A stretch of 64,000 nt of DNA. Source: a virus. The translations under genes and the position numbers were made by a program. The notes beneath the pieces were generated by a model. The model was given only the letters and a program-made list of their open reading frames with translations, searched no databases and had not been told where the DNA came from. The stretch lies in the IMG/VR virus record IMGVR_UViG_3300026521_000226, positions 1 through 64,000 of that record, one strand, 5' to 3'. Positions within the stretch are counted from its first letter, which is position 1. Every line of letters starts with the position of its first letter. Shown here one piece after another: positions 46,648 through 55,339 of this stretch.

Positions 46648-46829
46648 TTTGCATCCTTTGTTGTTATGTTTAATATATTTTTTAACTCTTCTGTATCAGA
46701 AATATATACACTTAATTCGTCTTTTTCATCTTGCTTAAATATAGATAAAGTATTTACAATATCATTTCTCAAAGCAGATAATTTAAGTTCAATTAACTCG
46801 TTAACTATTTTTAAATCAATATCTGTCAT
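46644..46829 (-). CDS. Small helical protein (61 aa)
   Basis: Helical and acidic (KIVNELIELKLSALRNDIV...). It overlaps the next gene by four bases. Function unknown. Confidence 0.5.
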   Translation of the reverse strand: MTDIDLKIVNELIELKLSALRNDIVNTLSIFKQDEKDELSVYISDTEELKNILNITTKDAK

Positions 46830-46874
46830 TTTATTTCCTTCTAAGTGGGGGTTACAAGTATAGCATTTAATTTC

Positions 46875-47612
46875 TTAAATGCTCCTTAATTTTTCATAGT
46901 CTTTTTTAATTTTCTCATCTAAAAGAACCAATTCTTGATACTCTAATGGTAAAGCATCAATCATTTGAAATGCTATTTTCCTAATTGAATAATGAGCTGA
47001 TTTATTGGTTCTTAATTTTAAAAAATGAACCAAACTTCTAAGATTGAAACTTACTTGCATTTTATATATAAATGCTTGTGGTAATAGCATTGCTAATTGA
47101 TCAAAATCTTTTTTAGAAGAATTTTCCAATAATTCATCAACTTCTAATTTTATATTATTCAAAATAGTATTTATTCTGTGATCTTTTGTATCTTCAAATT
47201 CAATACCCATTGTATCCAAAGCATATCTACTTGATGTTACTGTGTAAGAAATACCAACTCTATGACGAGTAAATTCTAATAATGCTTTTGTTGATAATTC
47301 AATATCAAACACAATTAAACTATGTTCTAATACACTTGAATGATTCATATGGAAACCAACTCTTTTAATTAAATTAAAATCTTTAGAACCAATGTGATGT
47401 TGTAAATTTGATCCACAACTCTTACATATAGAAGCATTTGTTGAGCCGTCTTTATTTATTGATTCTTCTAACTCTTGAGAGCCACAATATATACATTCTG
47501 TTCCCATACCGTCTACCCAATAACTATCGCTTAAATTGTGATTATTATGTGAATATCTGATTCCGTTGCTAATTAACCATAATGGTGTTATATGTATTAA
47601 TTTTACCGACAT
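46875..47612 (-). CDS. thyX: Flavin-dependent thymidylate synthase with zinc-ribbon insert
   Basis: 245 aa. ThyX signature RHR (116-118) is followed by VGISYTVTSSRY: one residue longer than the usual RHRx7S spacing. HSSVLEH (91-97) and C-terminal SFNLRSLVHFLKLR are typical. It makes dTMP from dUMP using FAD and methylene-THF. Residues 40-66 carry CxxC...CxxC (C40, C43, C63, C66) inserted before the HSSVLEH helix; I do not know this in standard ThyX. The C-terminal part resembles Campylobacter ThyX as I recall it. Confidence 0.85.
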   Translation of the reverse strand: MSVKLIHITPLWLISNGIRYSHNNHNLSDSYWVDGMGTECIYCGSQELEESINKDGSTNASICKSCGSNLQHHIGSKDFNLIKRVGFHMNHSSVLEHSLIVFDIELSTKALLEFTRHRVGISYTVTSSRYALDTMGIEFEDTKDHRINTILNNIKLEVDELLENSSKKDFDQLAMLLPQAFIYKMQVSFNLRSLVHFLKLRTNKSAHYSIRKIAFQMIDALPLEYQELVLLDEKIKKDYEKLRSI

Positions 47613-47623
47613 TTTTATTCTCC

Positions 47624-49306
47624 TTAAAATGGTATATCTGATTGATCATCTTCATCCATATTATACTCAGTATATACTGATGAATACATTTTCTCTTCTT
47701 GGTACTTTTCATACAAAAATTTAATAAAACCTTGGATTCTAAATAATCCTAATTCTTGTTTTATGATAGTTCTTAATCTTGATTTTAATGCTTTTATCCA
47801 TTCATGTTTCTTTTCTGGACATTGCTCAAAGTACCAAGACATATCATGTTCTATTGACCATTCTGGTTTTTCTTCATTTATTTTAGCACTCCAGAACCAA
47901 TTAGGTTTGTACTCATATTCAAATCCTTTTTTTGATACTGGTTTACCATATTTAAACATATAGAACATTGTTGCAATAGTTATGATTTCTTTGTGATCAT
48001 CACTTACTTCAAAAATTGCTGCCAAATCTTTTACACTTAACTTTTTAATATCTTCTCTTTGTTTTGCTTTAATTTCTTGAAGTTTAGCATTGTATATATC
48101 TATACTTATCTCTTTTGGTTCTGAACCATCAAGAACAGCTTTCAAATGTTCAAGACTATTTTTATTTGCCTCTCTTATTGCTTCCATATCAACCTTTTTA
48201 TCACCTGTTCTCTCAGGTGGATAATAAGGTTCATCGTAGAAACCAAACGTTGAAGTCATTTGCGCTAAATCAAGAAATTCAGCATATTTTTTATCATCAT
48301 GTAATCTTGCTAACCTCATAATTTGTTGAAGAAATAATGCTCTTGATTTTGTAGGTCTAAGCATTACTCCTAATTCAATAGAAGGTACATCAAATCCCAT
48401 TGAAAGTCGATTTATCGAAATTAAAACACTTGGTTCTTTAGATACTCTAAAATCATCAATAGCTTTATCACCTTCTTTTCCATTTTTAGAATGAGATATA
48501 GCTATTTTATACCCATCATTTCTAAGTATAGTACCAAATAATTCTGCTTGACTAATAGATGAACAAAATACAATAGTTTTTTTATCTTTAGCATTCATAT
48601 CATTCATAGATTTTAATGCTAATTTTAGATGTTCTGATGTATTTATAATTTCTTCTAATTCATCAGCATTATAATCTCCTCTTTCAACTTTAACACTACT
48701 ATAGTCAACTTTCTCTGCCCATACAGGTACAAAAGTCTTTATAGGTGTAAGATGGCCTTCATTTGTTAAATCTCTTATAGAGCGAGTATAAATATACTCA
48801 TAATAAGGAAACTTAAACCCTTGATAATCATATGGTGAACCTGAAAAGCCAATAATTGTTTGTGGATTTATAAATGATACAATATCCCTTGCTCTATTAG
48901 ATGTTATAGGTCCAGCATTATGAAATTCATCAAACATAATTATTTTAAATTTATTTTTCCATTCTTCAAGTTCTCCTTTTTTAAGCCTTGATTGTAATGT
49001 TTGTGCCATTACAAGTTGTACATTTGAATTTTTATCAAATGGTGTTCCTTTGTAATTTGCTTTTAATACACTATGATTGCAATTAAATTTTTTTAATGAT
49101 TCATCTAATTGTTCAATTAATGCACTTATTGAAACTACAATAATTACGCCCATATGTTGATGCTCTTCTGCTAATGCAGTCATTTGATAGCTTTTACCAG
49201 AACCAGGAGGACTATCAACTATTATTTTCTCATCACCAAAAGCAATACAACCTCCAACGTCATCAACTGCATCCTTTTGGTACTCTCTTAATGTTATTTC
49301 AGACAT
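47624..49306 (-). CDS. Superfamily 2 (UvsW/SSL2-like) DNA helicase
   Basis: 560 aa. Walker A DSPPGSGKS (31-39); motif II FDEFHNAG (125-132); motif III GFSGSPY; motif IV TIVFCSS; motif V SINRLSMGFDVPSIELGVM; motif VI QQIMRLARLH. This complete set marks an active SF2 helicase of the DEAD/H type used by phages for replication-fork remodelling. It is followed by ThyX after 11 bases. A coiled region and DEDD-rich tail close the protein. Confidence 0.85.
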   Translation of the reverse strand: MSEITLREYQKDAVDDVGGCIAFGDEKIIVDSPPGSGKSYQMTALAEEHQHMGVIIVVSISALIEQLDESLKKFNCNHSVLKANYKGTPFDKNSNVQLVMAQTLQSRLKKGELEEWKNKFKIIMFDEFHNAGPITSNRARDIVSFINPQTIIGFSGSPYDYQGFKFPYYEYIYTRSIRDLTNEGHLTPIKTFVPVWAEKVDYSSVKVERGDYNADELEEIINTSEHLKLALKSMNDMNAKDKKTIVFCSSISQAELFGTILRNDGYKIAISHSKNGKEGDKAIDDFRVSKEPSVLISINRLSMGFDVPSIELGVMLRPTKSRALFLQQIMRLARLHDDKKYAEFLDLAQMTSTFGFYDEPYYPPERTGDKKVDMEAIREANKNSLEHLKAVLDGSEPKEISIDIYNAKLQEIKAKQREDIKKLSVKDLAAIFEVSDDHKEIITIATMFYMFKYGKPVSKKGFEYEYKPNWFWSAKINEEKPEWSIEHDMSWYFEQCPEKKHEWIKALKSRLRTIIKQELGLFRIQGFIKFLYEKYQEEKMYSSVYTEYNMDEDDQSDIPF

Positions 49307-49310
49307 ATAT

Positions 49311-49949
49311 TTATCCTTCTAAATCAAATCTACCTGCATTCAAAATATCGCATATTTTTTGCGCATCTGCTTCTGTTTTGAAATATACTCCTAAATAATC
49401 CCAATTAAAATTAATTTCCCAGCCATATTCTTTAGTTTCTCTATCAAATATAACAATAAAATTATCTTTTCTTATTGTATATTCATATCCTCTACTATCT
49501 TCACATTCTTGATCTCTTAGAGCTAATAGTCTTGTAAATTTTTTAATTTGTTTTAATGCTTTTATTGCTATATTTTTATCTGTTCTTGTCAATCCATTTT
49601 TAGCAAAAAGTTTGCTTGTATATCTGATTATTCCTTCTAATTGAATATCAATACTAAAATTCCCTTCTTCTAACTCAATCTTTGGTTTTTTAGGAACTTC
49701 AAATTTAATTTCGTCCCAAAATAATGTTTGATTTGCTGTTTTTCTATCAACAGCAGTTCCATCAAAAGTATAGGTTTTTGTATCATCACAATCTAAATAT
49801 ATATTGTGTTTATCGAATTGTATCGTAACAAAATATTCATCTATAGTTAATTTTTTATTAAAATTGGAATATATTTTAATTGCTTTACCCCATCCGTAAT
49901 CAAAACTCCATACTCTATCGCCTATTTTTATTCCATCAAGATAACTCAT
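49311..49949 (-). CDS. Phage protein with KOW-like start, unknown
   Basis: 212 aa from MSYLDGIKIGD; AAGGA precedes by six bases. The N-terminal part (KIGDRVWSFDYGWGKAIKIY) looks like a small beta-barrel. The FDGTAVDRKTANQTLFWDE stretch resembles a widespread phage protein of unknown role. The C-terminus is a WEINFNWDYLGVYFKTEADAQKI module. Confidence 0.4.
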   Translation of the reverse strand: MSYLDGIKIGDRVWSFDYGWGKAIKIYSNFNKKLTIDEYFVTIQFDKHNIYLDCDDTKTYTFDGTAVDRKTANQTLFWDEIKFEVPKKPKIELEEGNFSIDIQLEGIIRYTSKLFAKNGLTRTDKNIAIKALKQIKKFTRLLALRDQECEDSRGYEYTIRKDNFIVIFDRETKEYGWEINFNWDYLGVYFKTEADAQKICDILNAGRFDLEG

Positions 49950-49951
49950 TT

Positions 49952-50263
49952 TTAATCCTTGCAATCTTTTAACTCTTTCAATAAAAATTCATTAAATTCT
50001 ATTGCCTTTTCAATAGCATTTAATCTCATTTCTAACTTTTGGTACTCACTATATTCTTCACCTGTTTCTGGTTCTGTATTAGCCTGTTGAAGTTCGTTAG
50101 CAATAATATTACTTTTTAATGCTTTTGCCCATTCAATCTTACCATTCAAAACATACCTATATTTCATGTTAGCAAAATAACATGCTTTTATGCCATAAAG
50201 ATATTCTGTTGTTATTCTATCATTTGAGAACCAAGAAGATAAACTATTTAATTTGTCACTCAT
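49952..50263 (-). CDS. Unknown helical protein (103 aa)
   Basis: Helical, with an acidic middle and coiled-coil C-terminus (LEMRLNAIEKAIEFNEFLLKEL). It is co-translated with the membrane-protein gene upstream, which overlaps it by 4 bases. No family recognised. Confidence 0.45.
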   Translation of the reverse strand: MSDKLNSLSSWFSNDRITTEYLYGIKACYFANMKYRYVLNGKIEWAKALKSNIIANELQQANTEPETGEEYSEYQKLEMRLNAIEKAIEFNEFLLKELKDCKD

Positions 50264-50499
50264 TTCTTTTTTCCTTTTCTTATAGGTGTATAAAATCTAT
50301 ATATTCCTGAAATATATATAAATAACCAAAATGTTAAATTTATAATATCAAATATATTTAATTTACTGCTAAAATTAAATGTAAATTCTAAACTTTTAAT
50401 CAATAATTCAAAAAATCCAAAAAATAATACACACATAAACAACCATAAAAATAATTTATATACTCCCATATCAAATATATTATTTAAAAAAGTTTGCAT
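50260..50499 (-). CDS. Small membrane protein (79 aa)
   Basis: Two hydrophobic segments (about residues 12-33 and 50-68) and a basic tail (RKGKKK) that should stay in the cytoplasm. No motif. It could modify the host envelope or exclude other phages, but that is only inference. Confidence 0.55.
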   Translation of the reverse strand: MQTFLNNIFDMGVYKLFLWLFMCVLFFGFFELLIKSLEFTFNFSSKLNIFDIINLTFWLFIYISGIYRFYTPIRKGKKK

Positions 50500-50540
50500 T
50501 TTTATTTTCCTTTATATAAATTTATAGAACCAAAAAGAGA

Positions 50541-50942
50541 TTACTCACTGATTGATTCTTTTATCTTCCATCCTGCACCATATACATATTGCATATTTAT
50601 GTAACAATCTTGTTCTACTTCAATTTCAACAAAACCTTGCCTAACAGATTGTCCTTCTGTTATGTTTTTCACCCAAATAATAAGTTCATTATTTACATCC
50701 TCTTTTTCATAATCTCTTAAATCACCTGAAAATGATAATGTTACAAATGCTTGATTAGATGCTACAAATGTAAAACTATGATTTAGTGTTAATGGACCTT
50801 CACTCCCACTTGGCACTCTATTATTGAAATCTCCATAAAACTTACTTAATACACTTGACAATGATTCATTTTTAAATTCTCTATCATACCACTCATGTGT
50901 ATCAATTCTTATACTTCCGTTAACATGTGTCCATACACTCAT
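50541..50942 (-). CDS. Conserved phage protein of the VWTHVNGSIR type
   Basis: 133 aa. MSVWTHVNGSIR, PSGSEGPL and SFSGDLRDYE recall an uncharacterised phage family I have seen near nucleotide and recombination genes. Beta-rich, with no catalytic motif. Function unknown. Confidence 0.5.
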   Translation of the reverse strand: MSVWTHVNGSIRIDTHEWYDREFKNESLSSVLSKFYGDFNNRVPSGSEGPLTLNHSFTFVASNQAFVTLSFSGDLRDYEKEDVNNELIIWVKNITEGQSVRQGFVEIEVEQDCYINMQYVYGAGWKIKESISE

Positions 50943-50952
50943 TACTTATTCC

Positions 50953-51768
50953 TTAAAAATCAAATTTTGTAATCGCTTCTTGCTCTGCCTGATATGAACT
51001 AAAATAAGGGCATTTATTATTTAAGTCACAATAATGTAAACATTTCATATTATATACTTTGCCTTGCATTTTGTATGGAAATGTATTTTTACATTTAGGA
51101 GGAGTAGAACCAAGTTCTAATGCATCTTCATTTATATACACTTCAAGTTCTTTTAGTTTATTTAGAAGTAGTTTTTCAATCTCTTCAAAACTTGGTACCT
51201 CTAATTCAACCATTGTGAATAAATCTTCTTTTTTAACTTTAAAATAAGATTGAGATTTATTGAAAAATGCTAATGCACAATTGAATTCTTCATCTCCTAA
51301 CAACCATCTATAAATCCCTAATTGTAAAGCATATTGATGATCTTTGCCTTCTTTATATATAGATTTTAAAGTCGTTCCTGTACTAAGTTTATGATCAATT
51401 ATTACTTTATTTTTTGTATCAATCAAATCTATAGTGCCAATAATAGTCCATTTATTCTTTAAATCTTTATGCGTAAATTCTTTCTCGACAGATCTTTCTA
51501 CACTGTATTGATAGTCTTCTGAAAATTCATTAAAATTATGTTCTTTAAATAATTCTTCCAAACCTTTATGTAGAATAGAACCAAGAGTATTTGCTTCTAT
51601 CTTACTTTGGTTCTGCTGTTTACCATACTTAAATTCTAACCATAAAGGAAGAATGTCAGAGCCAACTTGAGAAGCACTTAATTGATACTTACCTGGCTCT
51701 GTATTTCCACTGTATTGAGTTCCTTTAATAACTACATCGATATAATCCTTATATGCCTTATTAACCAT
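50953..51768 (-). CDS. PD-(D/E)XK exonuclease, RecB/Cas4-like
   Basis: 271 aa. Nuclease core: GTIDLI (D114), VIIDHK (D125, K127) and ALQLGIY (Q149, Y153), the QxxxY motif of RecB/Cas4 nucleases. Four Cys lie near the C-terminus (C226, C243, C247, C253), a possible Fe-S or zinc site. A phage recombination exonuclease or host-DNA nuclease is likely. It overlaps the next gene by 8 bases. Confidence 0.7.
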   Translation of the reverse strand: MVNKAYKDYIDVVIKGTQYSGNTEPGKYQLSASQVGSDILPLWLEFKYGKQQNQSKIEANTLGSILHKGLEELFKEHNFNEFSEDYQYSVERSVEKEFTHKDLKNKWTIIGTIDLIDTKNKVIIDHKLSTGTTLKSIYKEGKDHQYALQLGIYRWLLGDEEFNCALAFFNKSQSYFKVKKEDLFTMVELEVPSFEEIEKLLLNKLKELEVYINEDALELGSTPPKCKNTFPYKMQGKVYNMKCLHYCDLNNKCPYFSSYQAEQEAITKFDF

Positions 51769-52090
51769 TTTTTTCCTTTAAACAATTTAACAATTGTTCT
51801 TTGTAACTATTGCATTGTTTGTTTAGATCATCTATTTCTGAAAACATAAAATCCATAATCTCGCTAATATCTATTTCATCCATAAGTTCTTCAATACTAA
51901 AATCAAATTCTCCTATTTGTTGATATTCACAGTCATCACAACCTTTATAAACAAAAGGTATACAGTTTCCGTATTCAATAGATATATTTGTATTTTTTGT
52001 ATTTATCATCTCTTCTAAAATTTCATCAAACATATCACTAACAGCTATACTATATGCCTCATCAAAATCACTTGCATTAACTATTACCAT
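51761..52090 (-). CDS. Unknown acidic protein (109 aa)
   Basis: Strongly acidic, with CDDC in the middle and a coiled-coil C-terminus. No family recognised. It overlaps both neighbours. The acidic character might make it a DNA mimic, but there is no direct support. Confidence 0.45.
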   Translation of the reverse strand: MVIVNASDFDEAYSIAVSDMFDEILEEMINTKNTNISIEYGNCIPFVYKGCDDCEYQQIGEFDFSIEELMDEIDISEIMDFMFSEIDDLNKQCNSYKEQLLNCLKEKNG

Positions 52091-52400
52091 TATTTAACTC
52101 CTTAGCTTCATTTTCAAGTATAAACGCTGCCATCGGTGATACTTGATTTGTTAATCCTAAAAATTTTCTGTTATGTTTCTCTAAATACAATATTTTAGTT
52201 TCAAGTTTTTTTATTTGTTTGTTTAATTCTTCATTTTTTAAACAACATTCTTTAGCTTTTTTAACCTTTTCATCAGAAATCTTAAGTTCTTCACTAAGAT
52301 ATTCTATTCTTTCTAAATATGCATTTTGTATAACATTGAATGTGTTTTTAGATACATATCCAAATATATTCATTATTTTATTTAAAAACTTATTACTCAT
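52077..52400 (-). CDS. Coiled-coil protein (107 aa)
   Basis: Residues 25-80 form a Lys/Glu coiled coil with a CC pair. The C-terminus is QVSPMAAFILENEAKEL. It overlaps both neighbours by 4-14 bases. Confidence 0.45.
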   Translation of the reverse strand: MSNKFLNKIMNIFGYVSKNTFNVIQNAYLERIEYLSEELKISDEKVKKAKECCLKNEELNKQIKKLETKILYLEKHNRKFLGLTNQVSPMAAFILENEAKELNNGNS

Positions 52401-52732
52401 TCTAACTCCTTTTTGTGGCTTTTTTGTGGCATTTTGTAATAAAAAATACCAGCTTTTTTTCTCATTTCATCAACATATCCACGAGTAATTCCCATTATAT
52501 TTGCTATAGTATCAATGCTATAATTTTCTTTTTCAAGCTCTTTATACCAATCTGCAAAATCTTGAACTTTTAATTGATTAAATGAAAAACCGAATTCTTT
52601 TCTTATTGCAGTGCTTATAAATGTTCTACTTCTGTTTTTCAAATAATGTTTATGCATATCAACAATTTTATATTTCATAAAAAAATAGTCAATATCATTA
52701 TCAAGTTGCCTAAGTATTTCTCTAACTGTCAT
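52397..52732 (-). CDS. Helix-turn-helix DNA-binding protein
   Basis: 111 aa. YSIDTIANIMGITRGYVDEMRKKAGI at about 71-96 reads as a helix-turn-helix, and the N-terminal half is helical with basic residues. It lies just after the long hairpin at 52,762-52,869 and could regulate middle genes. The protein is basic overall. Confidence 0.55.
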   Translation of the reverse strand: MTVREILRQLDNDIDYFFMKYKIVDMHKHYLKNRSRTFISTAIRKEFGFSFNQLKVQDFADWYKELEKENYSIDTIANIMGITRGYVDEMRKKAGIFYYKMPQKSHKKELE

Positions 52733-52761
52733 CTATTTTCCTTTATAATGTATTTATGTGT

Positions 52762-52869
52762 AAAACACATATATCTGATAGATAGGTAAAAAAACAATAA
52801 ATCTTTATTGGAGTGTCGTATGAAGTAAAAAAAATTATAAAACCCTATCTACCAGATATATATGTTTTT
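52762..52869 (-). other. Long imperfect RNA hairpin between genes
   Basis: The arms 52,762-52,787 and 52,842-52,869 are complementary over ~25 bp with a few mismatches (ACATATATCTG.TAGATAGG core). The loop contains a second hairpin, CAATAAA-TC-TTTATTG (52,795-52,810). There is no T-run of terminator type. It is most likely an mRNA-processing (RNase III) or stability element. Confidence 0.6.
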
Positions 52870-52892
52870 ATTAACAAAGAAAATAAGAAGAT

Positions 52893-53426
52893 TTATTTTA
52901 AATCTTCTACATATTTCTTAAATTCTTCAAAAGATTCTAACCTGTCTTTATAGTCGTTTTCTTTTTCAAAACCATCTAAATACATATATTCATATGCTTC
53001 AATATAATTGTCTACATCCCCATATATACATTCAATTATTTCTAAAGAATCTATATTAAATGGCTCACATAAAATATTATATTCTACTACTCCATAATTA
53101 ACTTCGAAACAACCTACAATCATACACCCATACTCTTCGTATGAAGCTTTTATTTTAATTTGGTACTTTTCGCTTGCTGATTCATAAAATGGTAATGGAG
53201 GACTCCAAGCAGTCATAAATGAACAATTATTGTAATCTAACCATTCTATTTCTTTTGGATGTATATTCCATTTAGTACCAAAGTGTTCTAAATTCCATTC
53301 ATACCATCCTTCTTCAGGAGAAGTACCAATACATTCAAATCCTTTTTCATTGAAGTCTTCTACAAACTTTTTAACATTTTCTTCTTTACCTGTTATTTCA
53401 ATGTTGTTGTTACACCAATTTGGCAT
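52893..53426 (-). CDS. DUF1281 (YubB-like) protein
   Basis: 177 aa. It begins MPNWCNNNIEITG, the hallmark start of the DUF1281/YubB family, followed by WNLEHFGTKWN, LDYNNCSFMTAWSPP and a C-terminal acidic tail. The family is ferredoxin-like and frequent on plasmids and phages; function unknown. The gene is followed by the long hairpin. Confidence 0.75.
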   Translation of the reverse strand: MPNWCNNNIEITGKEENVKKFVEDFNEKGFECIGTSPEEGWYEWNLEHFGTKWNIHPKEIEWLDYNNCSFMTAWSPPLPFYESASEKYQIKIKASYEEYGCMIVGCFEVNYGVVEYNILCEPFNIDSLEIIECIYGDVDNYIEAYEYMYLDGFEKENDYKDRLESFEEFKKYVEDLK

Positions 53427-53437
53427 TTCTTCTCCTT

Positions 53438-53593
53438 TTATTTATGATTTGAAATAAATATGTACATCATAATTGCAAATGATGCATACCACACTGTTGA
53501 ATGCAACAATGCTAAATTATCTTTATTTTTTACACCTATTAAATACCATATAGTACCAAATAGAGTTGACATTACTATAAATATATTTTCCAT
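53438..53593 (-). CDS. Small membrane protein (51 aa)
   Basis: The start is taken at MENIFIVMS, which has AAAGGA five bases upstream; a longer frame begins at 53,626 without a site. Two short hydrophobic segments. Function unknown. Confidence 0.45.
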   Translation of the reverse strand: MENIFIVMSTLFGTIWYLIGVKNKDNLALLHSTVWYASFAIMMYIFISNHK

Positions 53594-53634
53594 ACAATTC
53601 CTTTTATTTATAAATTTTAGAACCAAAAAAGAAT

Positions 53635-54516
53635 TTAGAAGTCTCTTCCGCTCTTTTTTAATGAGTTAAGTTTTTGTAGTTGCTCAACTGTTTCAATTAA
53701 TTCATTAAGTTTTTCTTTTAATTCTTGGTTCTCTTTTTCTAATTGCTGAATTTTCATTTTATCAGAATTAGTTTTTTCTATAAAAATATTTTCATCTTTT
53801 TTAAGAACCTCACCTGTATTTGGATCAAATTCAGTAATATCTATTTCATCTTCTTTTATATTATCTTTTGTTTTCAAAAACTCAATATATTCTTTTAATT
53901 GAGTTAAAGTACCATATATAGTACCAACTGGTCTTGAAATCCATTGAAAAGCATTAGAAGAGCCAGATGTATTCATAGGTATTAAATTTTTATTATTTCT
54001 AAAACAATCAAGAACTCTAGCAAAATCTTTGTCTAACCCAATTTCTTTTAATTTATTAAAAATTTGACTTATTCTTTTAATTGTTGAAACGCTAACACCA
54101 TATCTTGCAGCTGCTGACTCCCAACTTACATTAGCAACACTTTGTTTGTATTCAAAAGCTTGTACTTCTTTTTGAATTTTTACTTTATTTCTACCCATAT
54201 GATGACTCCTAACAAATTCTTTTAAAACATTTATGGTATAATTACCATTAAGTTTTTTAATAGGCATAGGCATATTTAATTCAATTGCAGCTTTTTGTCT
54301 ATGTCTTCCGTCTAAAATCATATCATTTACAATCACTACTGGTTCTTTAATTCTACCAATCAAAATAATATCATTTTTCAATGCATTAAAATCTGACTCA
54401 TTCATTTCTGGTTCTATCTTTGAAGCTTTATGATGTTTAAATTTTACATTACTCACATCTATTTCTTCTATTTTACAATTTGCAATTTCATTGATCAAAT
54501 CATCAATTTTTAACAT
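53635..54516 (-). CDS. ParB-like protein 2
   Basis: 293 aa, the same length as ParB-like protein 1. ParB/Srx core: KEPVVIVNDMILDGRHRQKAA (G70-RHR). A helix-turn-helix lies at about 133-155 (SWESAAARYGVSVSTIKRISQ), then a long C-terminal coiled coil ending LKKSGRDF. An extended -10 box lies at 54,553 and two GGTCAATTGACC palindromes lie upstream, so it is probably autoregulated. No ParA is seen. It may act on transcription or segregation. Confidence 0.65.
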   Translation of the reverse strand: MLKIDDLINEIANCKIEEIDVSNVKFKHHKASKIEPEMNESDFNALKNDIILIGRIKEPVVIVNDMILDGRHRQKAAIELNMPMPIKKLNGNYTINVLKEFVRSHHMGRNKVKIQKEVQAFEYKQSVANVSWESAAARYGVSVSTIKRISQIFNKLKEIGLDKDFARVLDCFRNNKNLIPMNTSGSSNAFQWISRPVGTIYGTLTQLKEYIEFLKTKDNIKEDEIDITEFDPNTGEVLKKDENIFIEKTNSDKMKIQQLEKENQELKEKLNELIETVEQLQKLNSLKKSGRDF

Positions 54517-54552
54517 AATATCTCCTTGTTATTGGTATTTATTTCGTTTATA

Positions 54553-54561
54553 ATTATACCA
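54553..54561 (-). promoter_or_regulatory. Extended -10 promoter for ParB-like gene 2
   Basis: TGGTATAAT on the - strand, about 37 bases upstream of the start codon. A GGTCA half-site overlaps the -35 region (54,576-54,583). Confidence 0.55.
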
Positions 54562-54599
54562 AAACAAAACTTAAAATGACCTTAAATTGAGCCGATATA

Positions 54600-54646
54600 G
54601 GTCAATTGACCTTGTTTTTATTTAAAGTAATTGGGTCAATTGACCC
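54600..54646. promoter_or_regulatory. Twin palindromes GGTCAATTGACC
   Basis: Perfect 12-bp copies at 54,600-54,611 and within 54,633-54,646 (the second extends to 14 bp). Half-sites stand at 54,576-54,583 and near 54,665. They lie in the 238-base gap upstream of ParB-like gene 2, just above its promoter. Candidate operator or partition site. Confidence 0.7.
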
Positions 54647-54721
54647 ACTTTATATTTTTTTTTGAAGGTCAACTATATATAATATAATATATATATGCAC
54701 TTTCTAAATTTTAAAACAAAA

Positions 54722-54739
54722 TCGGGCAGTTCTGCCCGA
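54722..54739 (-). terminator. Rho-independent terminator (- strand)
   Basis: TCGGGCAG-TT-CTGCCCGA stem; on the - strand it is followed by TTTTGTTTT. It ends the transcript of the genes at 54,754 and beyond, before the ParB promoter. Confidence 0.7.
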
Positions 54740-54753
54740 ATATGAATATATAT

Positions 54754-55083
54754 TCATTTTTCCCCATAACATACATCAAACAATTCATCTACTTTGGTAC
54801 TAATCTTATCAGGATATTTAAGTACTACACCTAACTTATCTTTCATATCAGAACCAACATATGTTTGGTACTTTCCAATAAAGTATATTTCTTTGCCCTG
54901 TAGTTTCCATTTACGAAAGTTTTTTGGTAATTTGATCCAGATATGCTCACGAATCAAGATCTTTTCTCTACGCTCATTTATCGAGTAAATAGGACCTATA
55001 CACATAAACCTACCAAGATTATAATTAGCATTATTGAATTTTTGTAATTTTCCTTTAAATAATTTTAATTTATTGCTTTTCAT
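54754..55083 (-). CDS. Unknown protein (109 aa)
   Basis: Basic N-terminus, then REHIWIKLPKNFRKWKLQGKEIYFIGKYQTYVG, a beta-rich stretch of OB-fold look, and an acidic C-terminus (VDELFDVCYGEK). I do not know the family. It is the last gene of its unit, before the terminator at 54,722. Confidence 0.5.
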   Translation of the reverse strand: MKSNKLKLFKGKLQKFNNANYNLGRFMCIGPIYSINERREKILIREHIWIKLPKNFRKWKLQGKEIYFIGKYQTYVGSDMKDKLGVVLKYPDKISTKVDELFDVCYGEK

Positions 55084-55097
55084 TTTTTTTGGTACCT

Positions 55098-55322
55098 CTA
55101 TAAATGAAATTGTTCTTTTATTTGTTTAACAATTTCTTTATTAATTACTTTTTTTAAAGCATTTTCAAGAGCTTTTTCTTCATAAAACCCTAATCCATAT
55201 ATATCTTGATTTTTTTGAAATGCTAAGAAATTATCGATTAGTATTGAATAATTGTTATCATCAAAAACTATTTCACATTCTACTTCTCTTTCAGTTCCAC
55301 ATGTTGCTTTTACTACTTTCAT
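55098..55322 (-). CDS. Unknown protein (74 aa)
   Basis: MKVVKATCGTEREVECEIVF, then helices at the C-terminus. It has a good ribosome binding site (AAGGAGAAGG) just after the small zinc-like gene upstream. No function known. Confidence 0.5.
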   Translation of the reverse strand: MKVVKATCGTEREVECEIVFDDNNYSILIDNFLAFQKNQDIYGLGFYEEKALENALKKVINKEIVKQIKEQFHL

Positions 55323-55339
55323 TTAACCTTCTCCTTAAT

